A DNA stretch of 64,000 nt from Erythrobacter rubeus (GTDB lineage Bacteria > Pseudomonadota > Alphaproteobacteria > Sphingomonadales > Sphingomonadaceae). The DNA lies in contig NZ_JACXLC010000001.1 of assembly GCF_014705715.1 (NCBI RefSeq), positions 726,457-790,456 on the forward strand, written 5' to 3'. The notes beneath the pieces were generated by a model. It was not told where the DNA came from. It worked only from the letters and a program-made list of their open reading frames with translations, and ran no database searches. Below are positions 53,372-62,469 of the stretch, one piece after another. The translations under genes and the position numbers were made by a program. Position 1 is the stretch's first letter, and every line of letters begins with the position of its first letter.

Positions 53372-54508
53372 ATGCATGACCGCCTGCCACCGCCAAACGC
53401 AATCGCGCCGAACCTCGACCGGGTTCTTTTCGAAACCGATGGCAGCATGCTCGGCAGGGTTATCGGCAGCGACGCTTTGTTCATTGCCTGCGCGGTGCTG
53501 CTTTTCATTGCCGTCATTGCACTCGTTGCGACCAGGATGGCCCGGCAGGAGGCGCGCTTTAGCGCGCAACTGGCCGGATTGCGCGGGCAGCGCATGGATC
53601 AATTGATCAGGACCGTGAGCCTGGCAGAAGACATCGCCGGGCTCGGCATCTGGCAATACGATCCCGCCACCGGCTCGCAGCAATGGTCTAACGGACTGCG
53701 CCGCATCTTCGATGTTCCGGAAGACGAGCCGTTTCTGGAAGGTGATGCGGAAACGCTCCTACTGGCCAATGACATAGACTTGGTCGGTGCGATCAAAGAG
53801 CGGCTTGCCGAGGTTGGTCCTTACGATCTCAGGTTCGACATGATGGGCCTTGATGGGCGCGCACGGTCCCTCGCGGTCGAGGCATGCAACCTCCGCGATG
53901 ACGAAGGCAAGACCACGCGGGTTATCGGGGTTGTCCGCGATGTTACCGATCAGATCGCGCGCGTTCGGCAGCTGGAATTTTCCCGCGCCGTGGCCCAGCG
54001 CGAGGCGCGCCGGGCGCAAGAGCTGGCCCAGACCGACCCCTTGACCGGTCTTGCCAATCGCAGGAGCCTCATGGGGCAGCTCGACGAGATGATCCTGAAG
54101 GCACGCCGCATATCCAAACCGCTGGTGCTGATTGTATTCGATATCGATCACTTCAAAACGGTCAACGACACTTACGGCCACCTCGCAGGAGACAAGGTTT
54201 TGCAAACGATCGCGCGCATAGCGAAAGATCAGGCGCGCGAGGCTGACATCATGGCGCGGGTCGGCGGAGAAGAATTCGTCTGGGTCGTGCCGGGCGCAGA
54301 TGAAAGCTCGGCGCGGGTCATGTCCGAGAGGCTGCGGCACGCCATCGCCAATGACAGTGCGACCGAAACCGTCCCGTCAGTGACGATCAGTGCAGGTCTT
54401 GCAGAGCTCACGCAAGGCGACACGTCACTTTCGCTTTTCGCGCGTGCAGACAGTGCCTTGTACGCGGCCAAGGGCGCTGGCCGCAATCAAGTGCGCATGG
54501 CAGCATGA
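53372..54508 (+). CDS. PAS-GGDEF diguanylate cyclase
   Basis: A 378-residue membrane-anchored signalling protein. One helix (DALFIACAVLLFIAVIALVA) precedes a PAS-like domain (AEDIAGLGIWQYDPATGSQQ, then DVTDQIARVRQ at its end). The GGDEF domain has VGGEEFVWVV near residue 298 and the substrate-binding DIDHFKTVNDTYGH. The A-site is intact (GGEEF), so c-di-GMP synthesis is likely. The RxxD inhibitory site upstream is not obvious. A terminator-like hairpin follows. Confidence 0.93.
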   Translation: MHDRLPPPNAIAPNLDRVLFETDGSMLGRVIGSDALFIACAVLLFIAVIALVATRMARQEARFSAQLAGLRGQRMDQLIRTVSLAEDIAGLGIWQYDPATGSQQWSNGLRRIFDVPEDEPFLEGDAETLLLANDIDLVGAIKERLAEVGPYDLRFDMMGLDGRARSLAVEACNLRDDEGKTTRVIGVVRDVTDQIARVRQLEFSRAVAQREARRAQELAQTDPLTGLANRRSLMGQLDEMILKARRISKPLVLIVFDIDHFKTVNDTYGHLAGDKVLQTIARIAKDQAREADIMARVGGEEFVWVVPGADESSARVMSERLRHAIANDSATETVPSVTISAGLAELTQGDTSLSLFARADSALYAAKGAGRNQVRMAA

Positions 54509-54519
54509 GGGAATTCGGC

Positions 54520-54551
54520 GGCGCGTCGCACAATTAAGTCACTGACGCGCC
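54520..54551 (+). terminator. Hairpin after the diguanylate cyclase gene
   Basis: GGCGCGTC at 54520-54527 and GACGCGCC at 54544-54551 form an 8-bp perfect stem, 16-base loop, followed by TTCCATTTG. It is a plausible terminator before egtB, though the T-run is weak. Confidence 0.55.
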
Positions 54552-54627
54552 TTCCATTTGTCATGTCGATAGGCCATGAGAGCCCTCGCGGTCGGCAGCG
54601 CACTCGCCGGCGTCGAGGGAGAAGGCT

Positions 54628-55896
54628 GTGCCTCAAAGTGAGCGGCACGAGCAAGCAACCGGACTGGATTGCGACACTCTAACGTCGGAATTCAAGCGCA
54701 CGCGGGCGCTGACAGAGGCGCTGGTCGAACCCCTGAGCGATGCCGATGCGACTATCCAGTCGATGGAAGACGCCTCGCCAGCAAAGTGGCACCTGGCGCA
54801 CACGACATGGTTCTGGGAAACGTTTCTGCTGCGCGATCACGTGCCCGGTTACGAAGTGTTCGACGCAAACTATCCGTTTCTGTTCAATTCCTATTACGAG
54901 GCTGAGGGCGAGCGGATTTCCCGCTTTTCCCGCGGGATGCTCTCGCGGCCCACACTCGAAGAGATTATCGATTGGCGCCGCACGGTCGATACCGCAATGG
55001 AGCCGCTGCTGGAGGATCCTGCGCATGCGGATCTGATCGCGCTCGGCATAGCGCACGAACAGCAGCATATCGAATTGCTGCTGACCGACATCATGCATGC
55101 GCTGTTCCAGAACCCGATCGGCCCTGCCATGTTCGGAGGCTCTGCCGAACCGGCCATGTCAGCCGGCGCGCAGGAGGCAGGGTGGCATTCGCATCCAGGC
55201 GGAGTGGCGTTGATCGGGGCAGAGCCGGAGGGATTCTCGTTCGATAATGAGGGGCCTCGCCACCGCGTCCTGCTCGAACCCTTTGCGCTTGCGCGGCGGC
55301 TGGTGAGCAATAGCGAATGGGCGGAGTTCATTTCAGATGGCGGGTATGAAACGCCTGCACTGTGGCTGTCGGACGGCTGGGCATGGGTTAACGAGAACCG
55401 CGTCGATGCTCCGCTCTATTGGCGCGCGGGAAAGGCTTTTACCCATCAGGGCTGGCAAGACCGCGATCCCGATGCGCCGGTGACGCATATCTCTTATTTC
55501 GAAGCCGATGCTTTCGCCACTTGGGCGGGTGCGCGCCTGCCGACAGAATTCGAATGGGAAGCGATCGCGCGCGGACAGGAAGGGCAGGCGCCCGCGCACG
55601 ACGCTTCATCAGGCAATCAGCTCGATCGCGCCGAAGCACCGCTGCCGCATGGCGGCGAGGCGCTGTTCGGCGATTGCTGGCAATTCACGCGCTCGGCCTA
55701 TTTGCCGTTCCCTCGCTTCCAGCCCGCGTCAGGAGCGGTGGGCGAATACAATGGCAAGTTCATGAGCGGACAGTTCGTGCTGAAAGGCGCCAGTTGCGCG
55801 ACCGTGCGCGGGCACTCGCGCGCATCGTACCGCAATTTCTTCTACCCGCACCAACGCTGGCAGTTCACCGGCCTCCGGCTCGCAAAGGACGTTTAG
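54628..55896 (+). CDS. egtB: Ergothioneine biosynthesis protein EgtB
   Basis: A 422-residue non-haem iron sulfoxide synthase that joins hercynine to a thiol (cysteine or gamma-glutamylcysteine) in ergothioneine synthesis. The DinB-like N-terminal domain has the iron ligands in HLAHTTWFWETFLL and HEQQHIELLL. The C-terminal FGE-sulfatase domain has RLPTEFEWEAIARGQ and the ending GHSRASYRNFFYPHQRW. GTG 54628 is preceded by GGAGAAGG. egtD starts four bases after its stop. Confidence 0.95.
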   Translation: MPQSERHEQATGLDCDTLTSEFKRTRALTEALVEPLSDADATIQSMEDASPAKWHLAHTTWFWETFLLRDHVPGYEVFDANYPFLFNSYYEAEGERISRFSRGMLSRPTLEEIIDWRRTVDTAMEPLLEDPAHADLIALGIAHEQQHIELLLTDIMHALFQNPIGPAMFGGSAEPAMSAGAQEAGWHSHPGGVALIGAEPEGFSFDNEGPRHRVLLEPFALARRLVSNSEWAEFISDGGYETPALWLSDGWAWVNENRVDAPLYWRAGKAFTHQGWQDRDPDAPVTHISYFEADAFATWAGARLPTEFEWEAIARGQEGQAPAHDASSGNQLDRAEAPLPHGGEALFGDCWQFTRSAYLPFPRFQPASGAVGEYNGKFMSGQFVLKGASCATVRGHSRASYRNFFYPHQRWQFTGLRLAKDV

Positions 55897-55900
55897 GCAC

Positions 55901-56887
55901 ATGACAACGCACAAGGGGTTGAAGCTGGTCGATCGCGACGAAGAGGGTGTGGACACCGCCTTTCGCAGCGATGTGCTCGATGGTCTGTCGCAGCCGCAAA
56001 AGGCGATCCCAGCGCGCTGGCTCTATGATGACGCCGGATCGCAGCTGTTCGAGGATATTACGCAGCTGCCCGAATACTATCCGACCCGTGCCGAAACCGA
56101 GATCCTGCGCGACCGGGCTGACGAATTTGCCGAGATGATCGGGCCGGGCCGGGCCGTCGTAGAATTCGGTTCAGGCAGTTCGGTAAAAACGCCGCTGCTC
56201 CTGTCCGCAATCAAACCGGCAGCTTACGTTCCCCTGGACATATCGGGTGATTTCCTGCGCGCGGCGGCAAACGATCTCTCGGCCAAGTTTCCGGGTCTGC
56301 CGGTACATCCGGTCGAGGCGGATTTCATGCGCAAGGTCGAGCTGCCAAGCGAGATTGACGAGCTGCCCAATCTGGGTTTCTTCCCCGGCTCGACGATTGG
56401 CAACATGGTGGCGAGGACCGCGGTCGATCTGCTGCGCAACATGCGCGAGACGCTTGGCACGGGCGCTCAGTTGCTTATCGGGATGGACCTGATCAAGGAT
56501 GAGGATGTGCTCGTCGCCGCCTACGACGACGCTGCCGGGGTAACCGCCGAGTTCAATTACAACCTGATGCGCCGCATCAATCGCGAACTGGAAGGCGACA
56601 TCCCGATCGATGCGCTGACCCATGAGGCCCGCTGGAATGATGATTTTGCGCGGATCGAAATGCACCTTGTCGCTGGTCGCAATATCGAATTTTCCGTGCA
56701 TGGTCGGCGCTTCGAGATGAAAGTGGGTGAAACCATTCACACCGAGAACAGTCACAAGTTCAATCGCCGCACGTCGAACATGCTGTTGCTCGCCGCGGGT
56801 TGGGAACCGCAGGCGCGGTGGCTCGATAGCAAGGGGAGGTTTTCGCTCTTGCTTGCCGAAGCGCGGCCAGAGCGCAGCGCGCCTTGA
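55901..56887 (+). CDS. egtD: L-histidine N-alpha-methyltransferase EgtD
   Basis: A 328-residue SAM-dependent enzyme that trimethylates histidine to hercynine, the first step of ergothioneine synthesis. It begins with the family's ARWLYDDAGSQLFEDITQLP and EYYPTRAETEIL. The SAM site includes VVEFGSGSSVKTPLLL; GFFPGSTIGNM and the C-terminal HTENSHKFNRR are conserved. egtB-egtD is an operon. No egtC or egtE is adjacent, which suits the shorter bacterial pathway. Confidence 0.96.
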   Translation: MTTHKGLKLVDRDEEGVDTAFRSDVLDGLSQPQKAIPARWLYDDAGSQLFEDITQLPEYYPTRAETEILRDRADEFAEMIGPGRAVVEFGSGSSVKTPLLLSAIKPAAYVPLDISGDFLRAAANDLSAKFPGLPVHPVEADFMRKVELPSEIDELPNLGFFPGSTIGNMVARTAVDLLRNMRETLGTGAQLLIGMDLIKDEDVLVAAYDDAAGVTAEFNYNLMRRINRELEGDIPIDALTHEARWNDDFARIEMHLVAGRNIEFSVHGRRFEMKVGETIHTENSHKFNRRTSNMLLLAAGWEPQARWLDSKGRFSLLLAEARPERSAP

Positions 56888-56941
56888 TATCAGTCTCCAA
56901 AAACTGACGAAACTTCATATCATGTCGCGCGTTGAGCGGGC

Positions 56942-57913
56942 ATGGGACAACATCACAGCGACATCTGCGTAGTCGGCGCTGGTATGGCCGGGCTTGCCTG
57001 CGCGACACGTCTGGCCGAGGCCGGACTCATCATTGACATCATCGACAAGGGGCGAGGACCCGGTGGCCGCATGGCTGCCCGTCGGACCGAGATTGGCGGC
57101 GAAGTGGTGTCGTTCGATCATGGTGCGCAATATTTCACCGCACGGGATGGCGACTTCCGCGCAGCAGTGAACGAATGGCAGTCGCTCGGTGTGGTGGCCC
57201 CCTGGCAAGCTGCCGGGGATGATGCGTTTGTCGGTATTCCCGGCATGAACGGACCGATCAGAGGGATGGCGCAGCGCCTGAACGTGCGTTGGAACACCCG
57301 AGCCGAGGCATTGCGCCGCAATGACGGGGAGTGGCATATCGATACCGGCCAGAATATCTTCACGGCAAAGACAGTCCTGGTCGCGATCCCCGCCGAACAA
57401 GCCGAAGTGCTGCTTGACGAGCCAGCCCCGGAGATGGCCGCGGTTGCAGCGCAAGCGCGCTCCGAGCCGTGCTGGGCGGTAATGGCAGGCTTTGCGGAGG
57501 CGCTCGAGATCGAAAGCGATACTGTTCGCGACCCGGATGGCGCGATTTCATGGGCGGCGCGCAACTCGGCGAAACCGTCGAGAGCTGGCGAAGAGTGCTG
57601 GGTCATCCATGCCAGCGCAGATCGGAGCCGCGAATTGCTCGATCATCCCAAGGAAGAGGTCGGACCGATACTGCTCGACGATTTCTTCGATCAGACTGGG
57701 GCGCAATGCACCGTACCGATCCATCTCGCCGCGCATCGCTGGCTTTATTCGATGGCGGAGCCGGTCGAGGGGGAAGAAGCGCGCTTCGATCACGAACGCT
57801 CCATCGGAATTGCGGGCGATTACCTCCATTCACCGCGCGTGGAGGGGGCTTGGCTGTCCGGCGTCGCGCTGGCCGAGAAGGTGCTCGGTCCCGCACAACA
57901 GCTAGTGGACTGA
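56942..57913 (+). CDS. FAD-dependent amine oxidase-like protein (renalase-like)
   Basis: A 323-residue flavoprotein. The Rossmann motif VVGAGMAGLACATRLAEAG is at residues 8-26, and GRGPGGRMAARR is the renalase/amine-oxidase FAD block. The central region has FDHGAQYFTARD. The product likely oxidises a reduced pyridine nucleotide isomer or an amine. It follows egtD by 54 bases and may be cotranscribed; no direct role in ergothioneine synthesis is known. Confidence 0.85.
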   Translation: MGQHHSDICVVGAGMAGLACATRLAEAGLIIDIIDKGRGPGGRMAARRTEIGGEVVSFDHGAQYFTARDGDFRAAVNEWQSLGVVAPWQAAGDDAFVGIPGMNGPIRGMAQRLNVRWNTRAEALRRNDGEWHIDTGQNIFTAKTVLVAIPAEQAEVLLDEPAPEMAAVAAQARSEPCWAVMAGFAEALEIESDTVRDPDGAISWAARNSAKPSRAGEECWVIHASADRSRELLDHPKEEVGPILLDDFFDQTGAQCTVPIHLAAHRWLYSMAEPVEGEEARFDHERSIGIAGDYLHSPRVEGAWLSGVALAEKVLGPAQQLVD

Positions 57914-57962
57914 TCGGCCGCGACCTCTCTATTTCCCGCATTTCCACTCGGGGAGATGAGAG

Positions 57963-58736
57963 ATGCAGGACCTGTTCGATCTTACTGGCAAGACTGCTGT
58001 CGTCACCGGCGCCGGACGGGGGATCGGTGAGGGGATTGCCACTCTGCTGGCCGAAGCCGGCGCGAATATCGTGTGCGCCGCCCGTTCAACCGATCAGATC
58101 GAGCACACCGCGAAGCTGATCAACGCAAACAACCAGGGTGGCCGCGCGATATCGCTGAAGACGGACGTGTCGAGCCGCGAGGATATGAACGCTCTCGCAG
58201 CGCGCGCGCTCGAGGAATTCGGCAGCCTCGACATCTGGGTGAATAATGCAGGCGGCTCACTCGTCTCGGCGCCGCTGGCGGAGCTCGATCCGGCAGAATG
58301 GGACAAGACGCTGGCGGTAAATCTCTCTTCGATTTTCTACAGCGTGCAGGCGGCGGTGCCGCATTTCGGCGATGGCAGCGCTATGGTGAACATCTCCTCG
58401 CTGGCGGCGGTCGAACCGTTCTCCGGCAGCGCGCATTACAGCGCGGCGAAATCGGGCGTGAACATGCTCACGCGCACGCTCTCGATGGAGTTGGGGCCGA
58501 AGACGCGGGTCAATTCGATCCTTCCCGGTTTCGTGCCAACCGATACGGTGAAGAAGGCGCTCGACATGACGGATGAGGATTTCGGTCCGCTGCTCGAACA
58601 GCTAGCCCTTCCGGCGGGAAGGCTGGGGACCCCGCGCGATATCGCCGCACTGGTGCTGTATCTCGTGTCGCCGGCCAGCGCGTGGGTGACGGGTCAATGC
58701 ATCCAGGCATCGGGCAAGCCATCGGCTGGGAGCTGA
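57963..58736 (+). CDS. SDR family oxidoreductase (NAD(P)-dependent)
   Basis: A 257-residue short-chain dehydrogenase. The motif VVTGAGRGIGEGIATLLAEA binds the cofactor, NNAGGS is near residue 98, and the catalytic YSAAK is preceded by SSLAAVE. Basic residue context after strand 2 (CAARSTDQ) suggests NADP(H). Often annotated as a 7-alpha-hydroxysteroid or 3-oxoacyl-ACP reductase-like protein, without firm evidence. It stands between the FAD enzyme and tRNA-Gln. Confidence 0.9.
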   Translation: MQDLFDLTGKTAVVTGAGRGIGEGIATLLAEAGANIVCAARSTDQIEHTAKLINANNQGGRAISLKTDVSSREDMNALAARALEEFGSLDIWVNNAGGSLVSAPLAELDPAEWDKTLAVNLSSIFYSVQAAVPHFGDGSAMVNISSLAAVEPFSGSAHYSAAKSGVNMLTRTLSMELGPKTRVNSILPGFVPTDTVKKALDMTDEDFGPLLEQLALPAGRLGTPRDIAALVLYLVSPASAWVTGQCIQASGKPSAGS

Positions 58737-58789
58737 CACCTGCGCTCAAGCAGCGAAGCGGTAGCGCGATCAAGTATCTCGGAAATATC

Positions 58790-58864
58790 TGGCTGGGGTG
58801 GCAGGATTCGAACCTGCGCATGCCGGTACCAAAAACCAGTGCCTTACCACTTGGCTACACCCCA
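58790..58864 (-). tRNA. tRNA-Gln (anticodon TTG)
   Basis: The minus strand folds into a full cloverleaf. The acceptor stem is TGGGGTG/CACCCCA, the D arm GCC...GGC, the anticodon stem CTGGT/ACCGG with loop TTTTGGT (anticodon TTG at 34-36), and the T arm contains GGTTCGAATCC. Discriminator G and a genome-encoded CCA follow. Length is 75 bases with CCA. Confidence 0.95.
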
Positions 58865-58933
58865 GCAGATGGCGCGCATATAACGGGTCTGGCGAGGATG
58901 TGAAGGGCTGTCGCTGCACAATTTGCGCAAAGT

Positions 58934-60316
58934 TCAAGCAGGGGCTGCGCGGCGCGTAGACAAGTCATGCTCCACCTCCGCAATGACCCGTCGATTGAGG
59001 CTGTAGAACATCAGCGCGATCATAGCGGGGATCATCACGCCCGCAGGGACGACCGCAAAAGCGATCTGTATGCCCATGAGCGCGGTTTCGGTCTGCTCCT
59101 GCCCGTTGACGAAGTCGGTGAGGTCGAGCGTGAAGCCGGGAACGGCCGAACCGAAAGCGATGCCGGCTTTCACCGCGAACACCGATGCCGCGATCACGAG
59201 GGCGGTCATCTGACGACCGGACTTCCAGTCGATGAACTCGGCGATGTCGGTAAACATCGAATAGGAGAGCACCATCAGCATGCCGAACCCTATCCCGACC
59301 AGATACTGCACGATGGTCTGCGGCCAGACGGCATCGAGAGGCAGGAAGTAGAACAGAGTGATCATCGCGACCTTGAGACCGCCCGCCGTGATCAGCAGAT
59401 GCGATTTCTCGAACGATTTCTGAAGGATATTGCCGACGATCACTCCGGTGATCTGACCAAGCGCGAGGGCGGTCAAAAACAGGGCGGGCCGGTCGAAAAA
59501 CAGGAACACCGGAGACCCATCGTCGCCGACCACATACTTGAAGAAGAACAGCGCCGAACCAGCGCGCGCAGCGATCGCCGTCACGCCGAGGATCGCTGCA
59601 ATGGCAACAACGATCCAAGGTCCGGTGGTCAGCAGCACTTTGACATCGCCAGAGAGCGAGCCGTTCGTTTCGGCAAAGGGAATGCGCTCTTTCGTGGTCG
59701 CAAAGGTCACCAGCAGGCAGAACACCGACACGGCGGCGATACATGAGATCGTAAGCAGCACGCCCAGCGCGTCATGGCCTCCGCCGAGCTCGCGCACGAG
59801 TGTGGTGCCCAGCGCGCCGACCAGGATGCCGCCGAGCGCGGAGAAAAACATGCGATACGCAGTCACACTCGCGCGCACTTCCGACGATGGCGAAATCACA
59901 CCGAGCAGCCCGCCATACGGGACGTTCACCGCCGTGAAGGCGAGCATGCAAAGCGTGTAGGTGATGTAAGCCCAGGCGAGCAGCCAAGTGTCGCTCAACC
60001 CATCGGGTGCGGCAAAAATAAGAACGAGCGCGATGCCGAGCGGGACGGGACCGAACAACAGGTAAGGGCGATACCGGCCCCAGCGAGTGCGAGTGCGGTC
60101 TGCGACCAGACCCATCATCGGGTCGGTAAAGGCATCCACCAGCTTAGTCAGCAGCAGCATCAAACCGATCGCTGCCGGTTCCAGCCCGCCGAGGTCGACG
60201 AAGTAGAACAGCAGGAAAAACCCGAAGAAGTTGAGGATCAGCCCGGCGGATAAGTCGCCAATGCCGTAGCCAAGCTTTTCGCCCGTGCCGACATGGTTGC
60301 TGCCGGGTTCAGGCAC
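58934..60316 (-). CDS. GPH-family sodium:sugar/glycoside symporter (MFS)
   Basis: A 460-residue inner-membrane transporter with about twelve helices. KLGYGIGDLSAGLILNFFGF and TKLVDAFTDPMMGLVADRTR are the signature segments of the glycoside-pentoside-hexuronide:cation symporters (MelB type); YRPYLLFGPVPLGIALVLIF follows. The cation-binding Asp residues of MelB lie in FTDPMMG. Substrate unknown; no sugar-metabolism gene is adjacent. It is downstream of tRNA-Gln on the same strand. Confidence 0.92.
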   Translation of the reverse strand: MPEPGSNHVGTGEKLGYGIGDLSAGLILNFFGFFLLFYFVDLGGLEPAAIGLMLLLTKLVDAFTDPMMGLVADRTRTRWGRYRPYLLFGPVPLGIALVLIFAAPDGLSDTWLLAWAYITYTLCMLAFTAVNVPYGGLLGVISPSSEVRASVTAYRMFFSALGGILVGALGTTLVRELGGGHDALGVLLTISCIAAVSVFCLLVTFATTKERIPFAETNGSLSGDVKVLLTTGPWIVVAIAAILGVTAIAARAGSALFFFKYVVGDDGSPVFLFFDRPALFLTALALGQITGVIVGNILQKSFEKSHLLITAGGLKVAMITLFYFLPLDAVWPQTIVQYLVGIGFGMLMVLSYSMFTDIAEFIDWKSGRQMTALVIAASVFAVKAGIAFGSAVPGFTLDLTDFVNGQEQTETALMGIQIAFAVVPAGVMIPAMIALMFYSLNRRVIAEVEHDLSTRRAAPA

Positions 60317-60415
60317 TGTTGCGCGTCCTCATGGCAAGAGAGGACGGGAGACGGCGCGGCGAGTCAAGCGTTCGCTTTCGCCTCCACGCCGCCTCCTTGT
60401 TCCTAGCGGTCAGAG

Positions 60416-61276
60416 TCAGTCGAGCTTTTTACCTTCGAAATCGGCGGCGGAATGGCGTTCGCGCAGCTGCGTCGCCTCGTCATCGCCCCACACCTTGTTG
60501 ACGATCCGGCCGCGCTTGACCGCGGGGCGAGCGTTGATTTCGTGAACCCAGCGCGCGACGTTTTTATATTCGTCGATCGACAGGAACGTTTTTGCCTCGT
60601 TGTAGATTACGCCGAACACGAACGGCGCCAGCCAGGGGAAGTTCGCGATGTCGGCGATGGTGTATTCATCGCCTGCGAGGAAGCGATGCTTGCCCAGCTG
60701 TTTGTCCGCGACGTCAAAAATCCGTTTGGTTTCCATCGCGTAGCGGTTGATCGGATACTCGTATTTTTCGGGGGCATAGGCGTAGAAATGGCCGAAGCCG
60801 CCACCGATGAACGGGCCGGTCCCGACCTGCCAAAATACCCAGCTAAGCACCTCTGCACGCGCTGCCGGATCGGTCGGCAGGAATTCGCCGAACTTCTCGG
60901 CGAGGTGGACGAGGATCGCGCCGCTTTCGAAAACGCGGAAAGGCTTGTCGCCGCTCGTATCGATCAGCGCGGGGATTTTCGAATTTGGGTTGATATCGAC
61001 AAAGCCGCTGGTGAATTGTTCGCCTTCGCCGATATTGACGGTGTAGGCATCGTATTCGGCGCCGGAATGGCCTTTCTCCAATAGCTCTTCCAGCATGATC
61101 GTCGCCTTCACGCCATTGGGCGTGGCGAGCGAATGCAGCTGGAAAGGATTGTCGCCGGAGGGAAGCGCTTTTTCTTCACGCGCGCCCGATGTTGGGCGGT
61201 TGATGTTCGCAAACCGGCCACCGGATTCGGTGTCGGCGCTCCAGACTTCGGGGGGAGTGTAGGTGGGATCGGCCAT
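60416..61276 (-). CDS. Glutathione S-transferase family protein, YghU type
   Basis: A 286-residue glutathione-dependent enzyme of the YghU/YfcG branch (disulfide-bond oxidoreductases). It begins MADPTYTPPEVW. The N-terminal thioredoxin-like part has NPFQLHSLATPNGVKATIML, where Thr/Asn replace the usual catalytic Ser/Tyr, as in YghU, and NPNSKIPALID with the cis-Pro. The C-terminal helical domain includes FIGGGFGHFYAYAPEKYEYP. AGGAG lies upstream of ATG 61276. It probably reduces disulfides or peroxides with glutathione. Confidence 0.93.
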   Translation of the reverse strand: MADPTYTPPEVWSADTESGGRFANINRPTSGAREEKALPSGDNPFQLHSLATPNGVKATIMLEELLEKGHSGAEYDAYTVNIGEGEQFTSGFVDINPNSKIPALIDTSGDKPFRVFESGAILVHLAEKFGEFLPTDPAARAEVLSWVFWQVGTGPFIGGGFGHFYAYAPEKYEYPINRYAMETKRIFDVADKQLGKHRFLAGDEYTIADIANFPWLAPFVFGVIYNEAKTFLSIDEYKNVARWVHEINARPAVKRGRIVNKVWGDDEATQLRERHSAADFEGKKLD

Positions 61277-61396
61277 TTTTGGTTCTCCTGTTTGGGAGGG
61301 TGTGTCTTTCAGTCTGACCCTTGCAAAAGGAGTTGGCGCTTCGCTGGCGAAAGAGCAAGCCGGAACCCGGCGACGGTGCGGCGCATTTCCTTTGAG

Positions 61397-62410
61397 ATGG
61401 AAAAGCTTATCTATGTCGATGACAGTCTGCCGGGCATCACGCGCAAAGGCGCAGGCACGGGCTTTGCCTATTACGATGTCGATGGAAAGCTGATCCGCGA
61501 CGCGGAGGAGCGAGCCCGGTTGAATGCGGTTGCGCTGCCGCCTGCCTACACCGATGAATGGTATTGCCCGGCGCCCAATGGCCACATACTCGCCACCGGA
61601 TATGATGACCGCGGGCGCAAGCAGTACCGCTATCACCCCGAATTCCGGCGAATGCGCGAAGGCGACAAGTTCGATCGCTGCGCCGCGTTCGGCCGTAAAC
61701 TACCGCTCATCCGCGCGCGGGTCGATGACGACCTGTCGCAGCCGAAAATGACCGAGACGACAGCGCTCGCCTGTGTCGTGCGCCTGCTTGATCTGAGCGC
61801 GATCCGCGTCGGCAATGAGCAATATGCCGAAGCGAACGAGAGCTTCGGCGCGACGACATTGCGCAATCGCCACGCCGATATTTCGGCGCGCACCATTCAT
61901 CTCAGTTTCAACGGCAAGGGTGGCCGGGAGCGCGAAGTGAAGCTGACCGATGGCCGCCTCGCAAATGCGGTGCGACGGATGAAGGATTTGCCGGGCAAGG
62001 GAGCAGGGCAGCACCTGTTCCGCTACCGGGACGATGACGGCGATGTGCAGCCGGTCACCTCCCATGCGGTCAACGCCTATATCCGCGAGGCCATGGGGGA
62101 TGATTTTTCCGCCAAGCATTTCCGCACATGGCACGCGAGCGTCTTCGCTTTCGAAGCTTTGGTCGAGGCTGACAAGGAGCTGACCATCACCAGCATTCTC
62201 GACGAGGTATCAAGCAGGCTCGGCAATACACCTGCCACCGCGCGCAAGAGCTACATCCATCCCGCCGTTATCGAGCGGGTTTCGGGACAGGCTGAGTGGC
62301 GCGATAGCCTGCGTCTTCCGCGCTCGACCAAATGGCTGACACGCACGGAAAGAGGTCTGCTCGACCTTCTCGAGGAAGGCCCGCCGGCGGAGCAATTATT
62401 AGCCGCCTAG
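61397..62410 (+). CDS. DNA topoisomerase IB
   Basis: A 337-residue poxvirus-type topoisomerase IB that relaxes supercoils through a 3'-phosphotyrosine. The N-terminal domain has PPAYTDEWYCPAPNGHILAT, and the catalytic domain RVGNEQYAEANESFGATTLR, KHFRTWHASVFAFEAL and the nucleophile Tyr in ARKSYIHPAVIE near residue 285. ATG 61397 is used by homology. Bacterial copies are scattered in Proteobacteria and are thought to be acquired. It lies opposite the YghU gene. Confidence 0.93.
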   Translation: MEKLIYVDDSLPGITRKGAGTGFAYYDVDGKLIRDAEERARLNAVALPPAYTDEWYCPAPNGHILATGYDDRGRKQYRYHPEFRRMREGDKFDRCAAFGRKLPLIRARVDDDLSQPKMTETTALACVVRLLDLSAIRVGNEQYAEANESFGATTLRNRHADISARTIHLSFNGKGGREREVKLTDGRLANAVRRMKDLPGKGAGQHLFRYRDDDGDVQPVTSHAVNAYIREAMGDDFSAKHFRTWHASVFAFEALVEADKELTITSILDEVSSRLGNTPATARKSYIHPAVIERVSGQAEWRDSLRLPRSTKWLTRTERGLLDLLEEGPPAEQLLAA

Positions 62411-62469
62411 GAAGTGCGTGCGATTGCCGCTAGAGCTTCCCTCCAGCACAAGCAGGAGCCCCCGCACGC

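Noticed and set aside
56885..56922. Nested inverted repeats (TGATAT...ATATCA, CAGT...ACTG) after egtD
   Set aside because: The inner stem is only four bases and there is no T-run. I could not separate it from chance, so it is not listed as a terminator.
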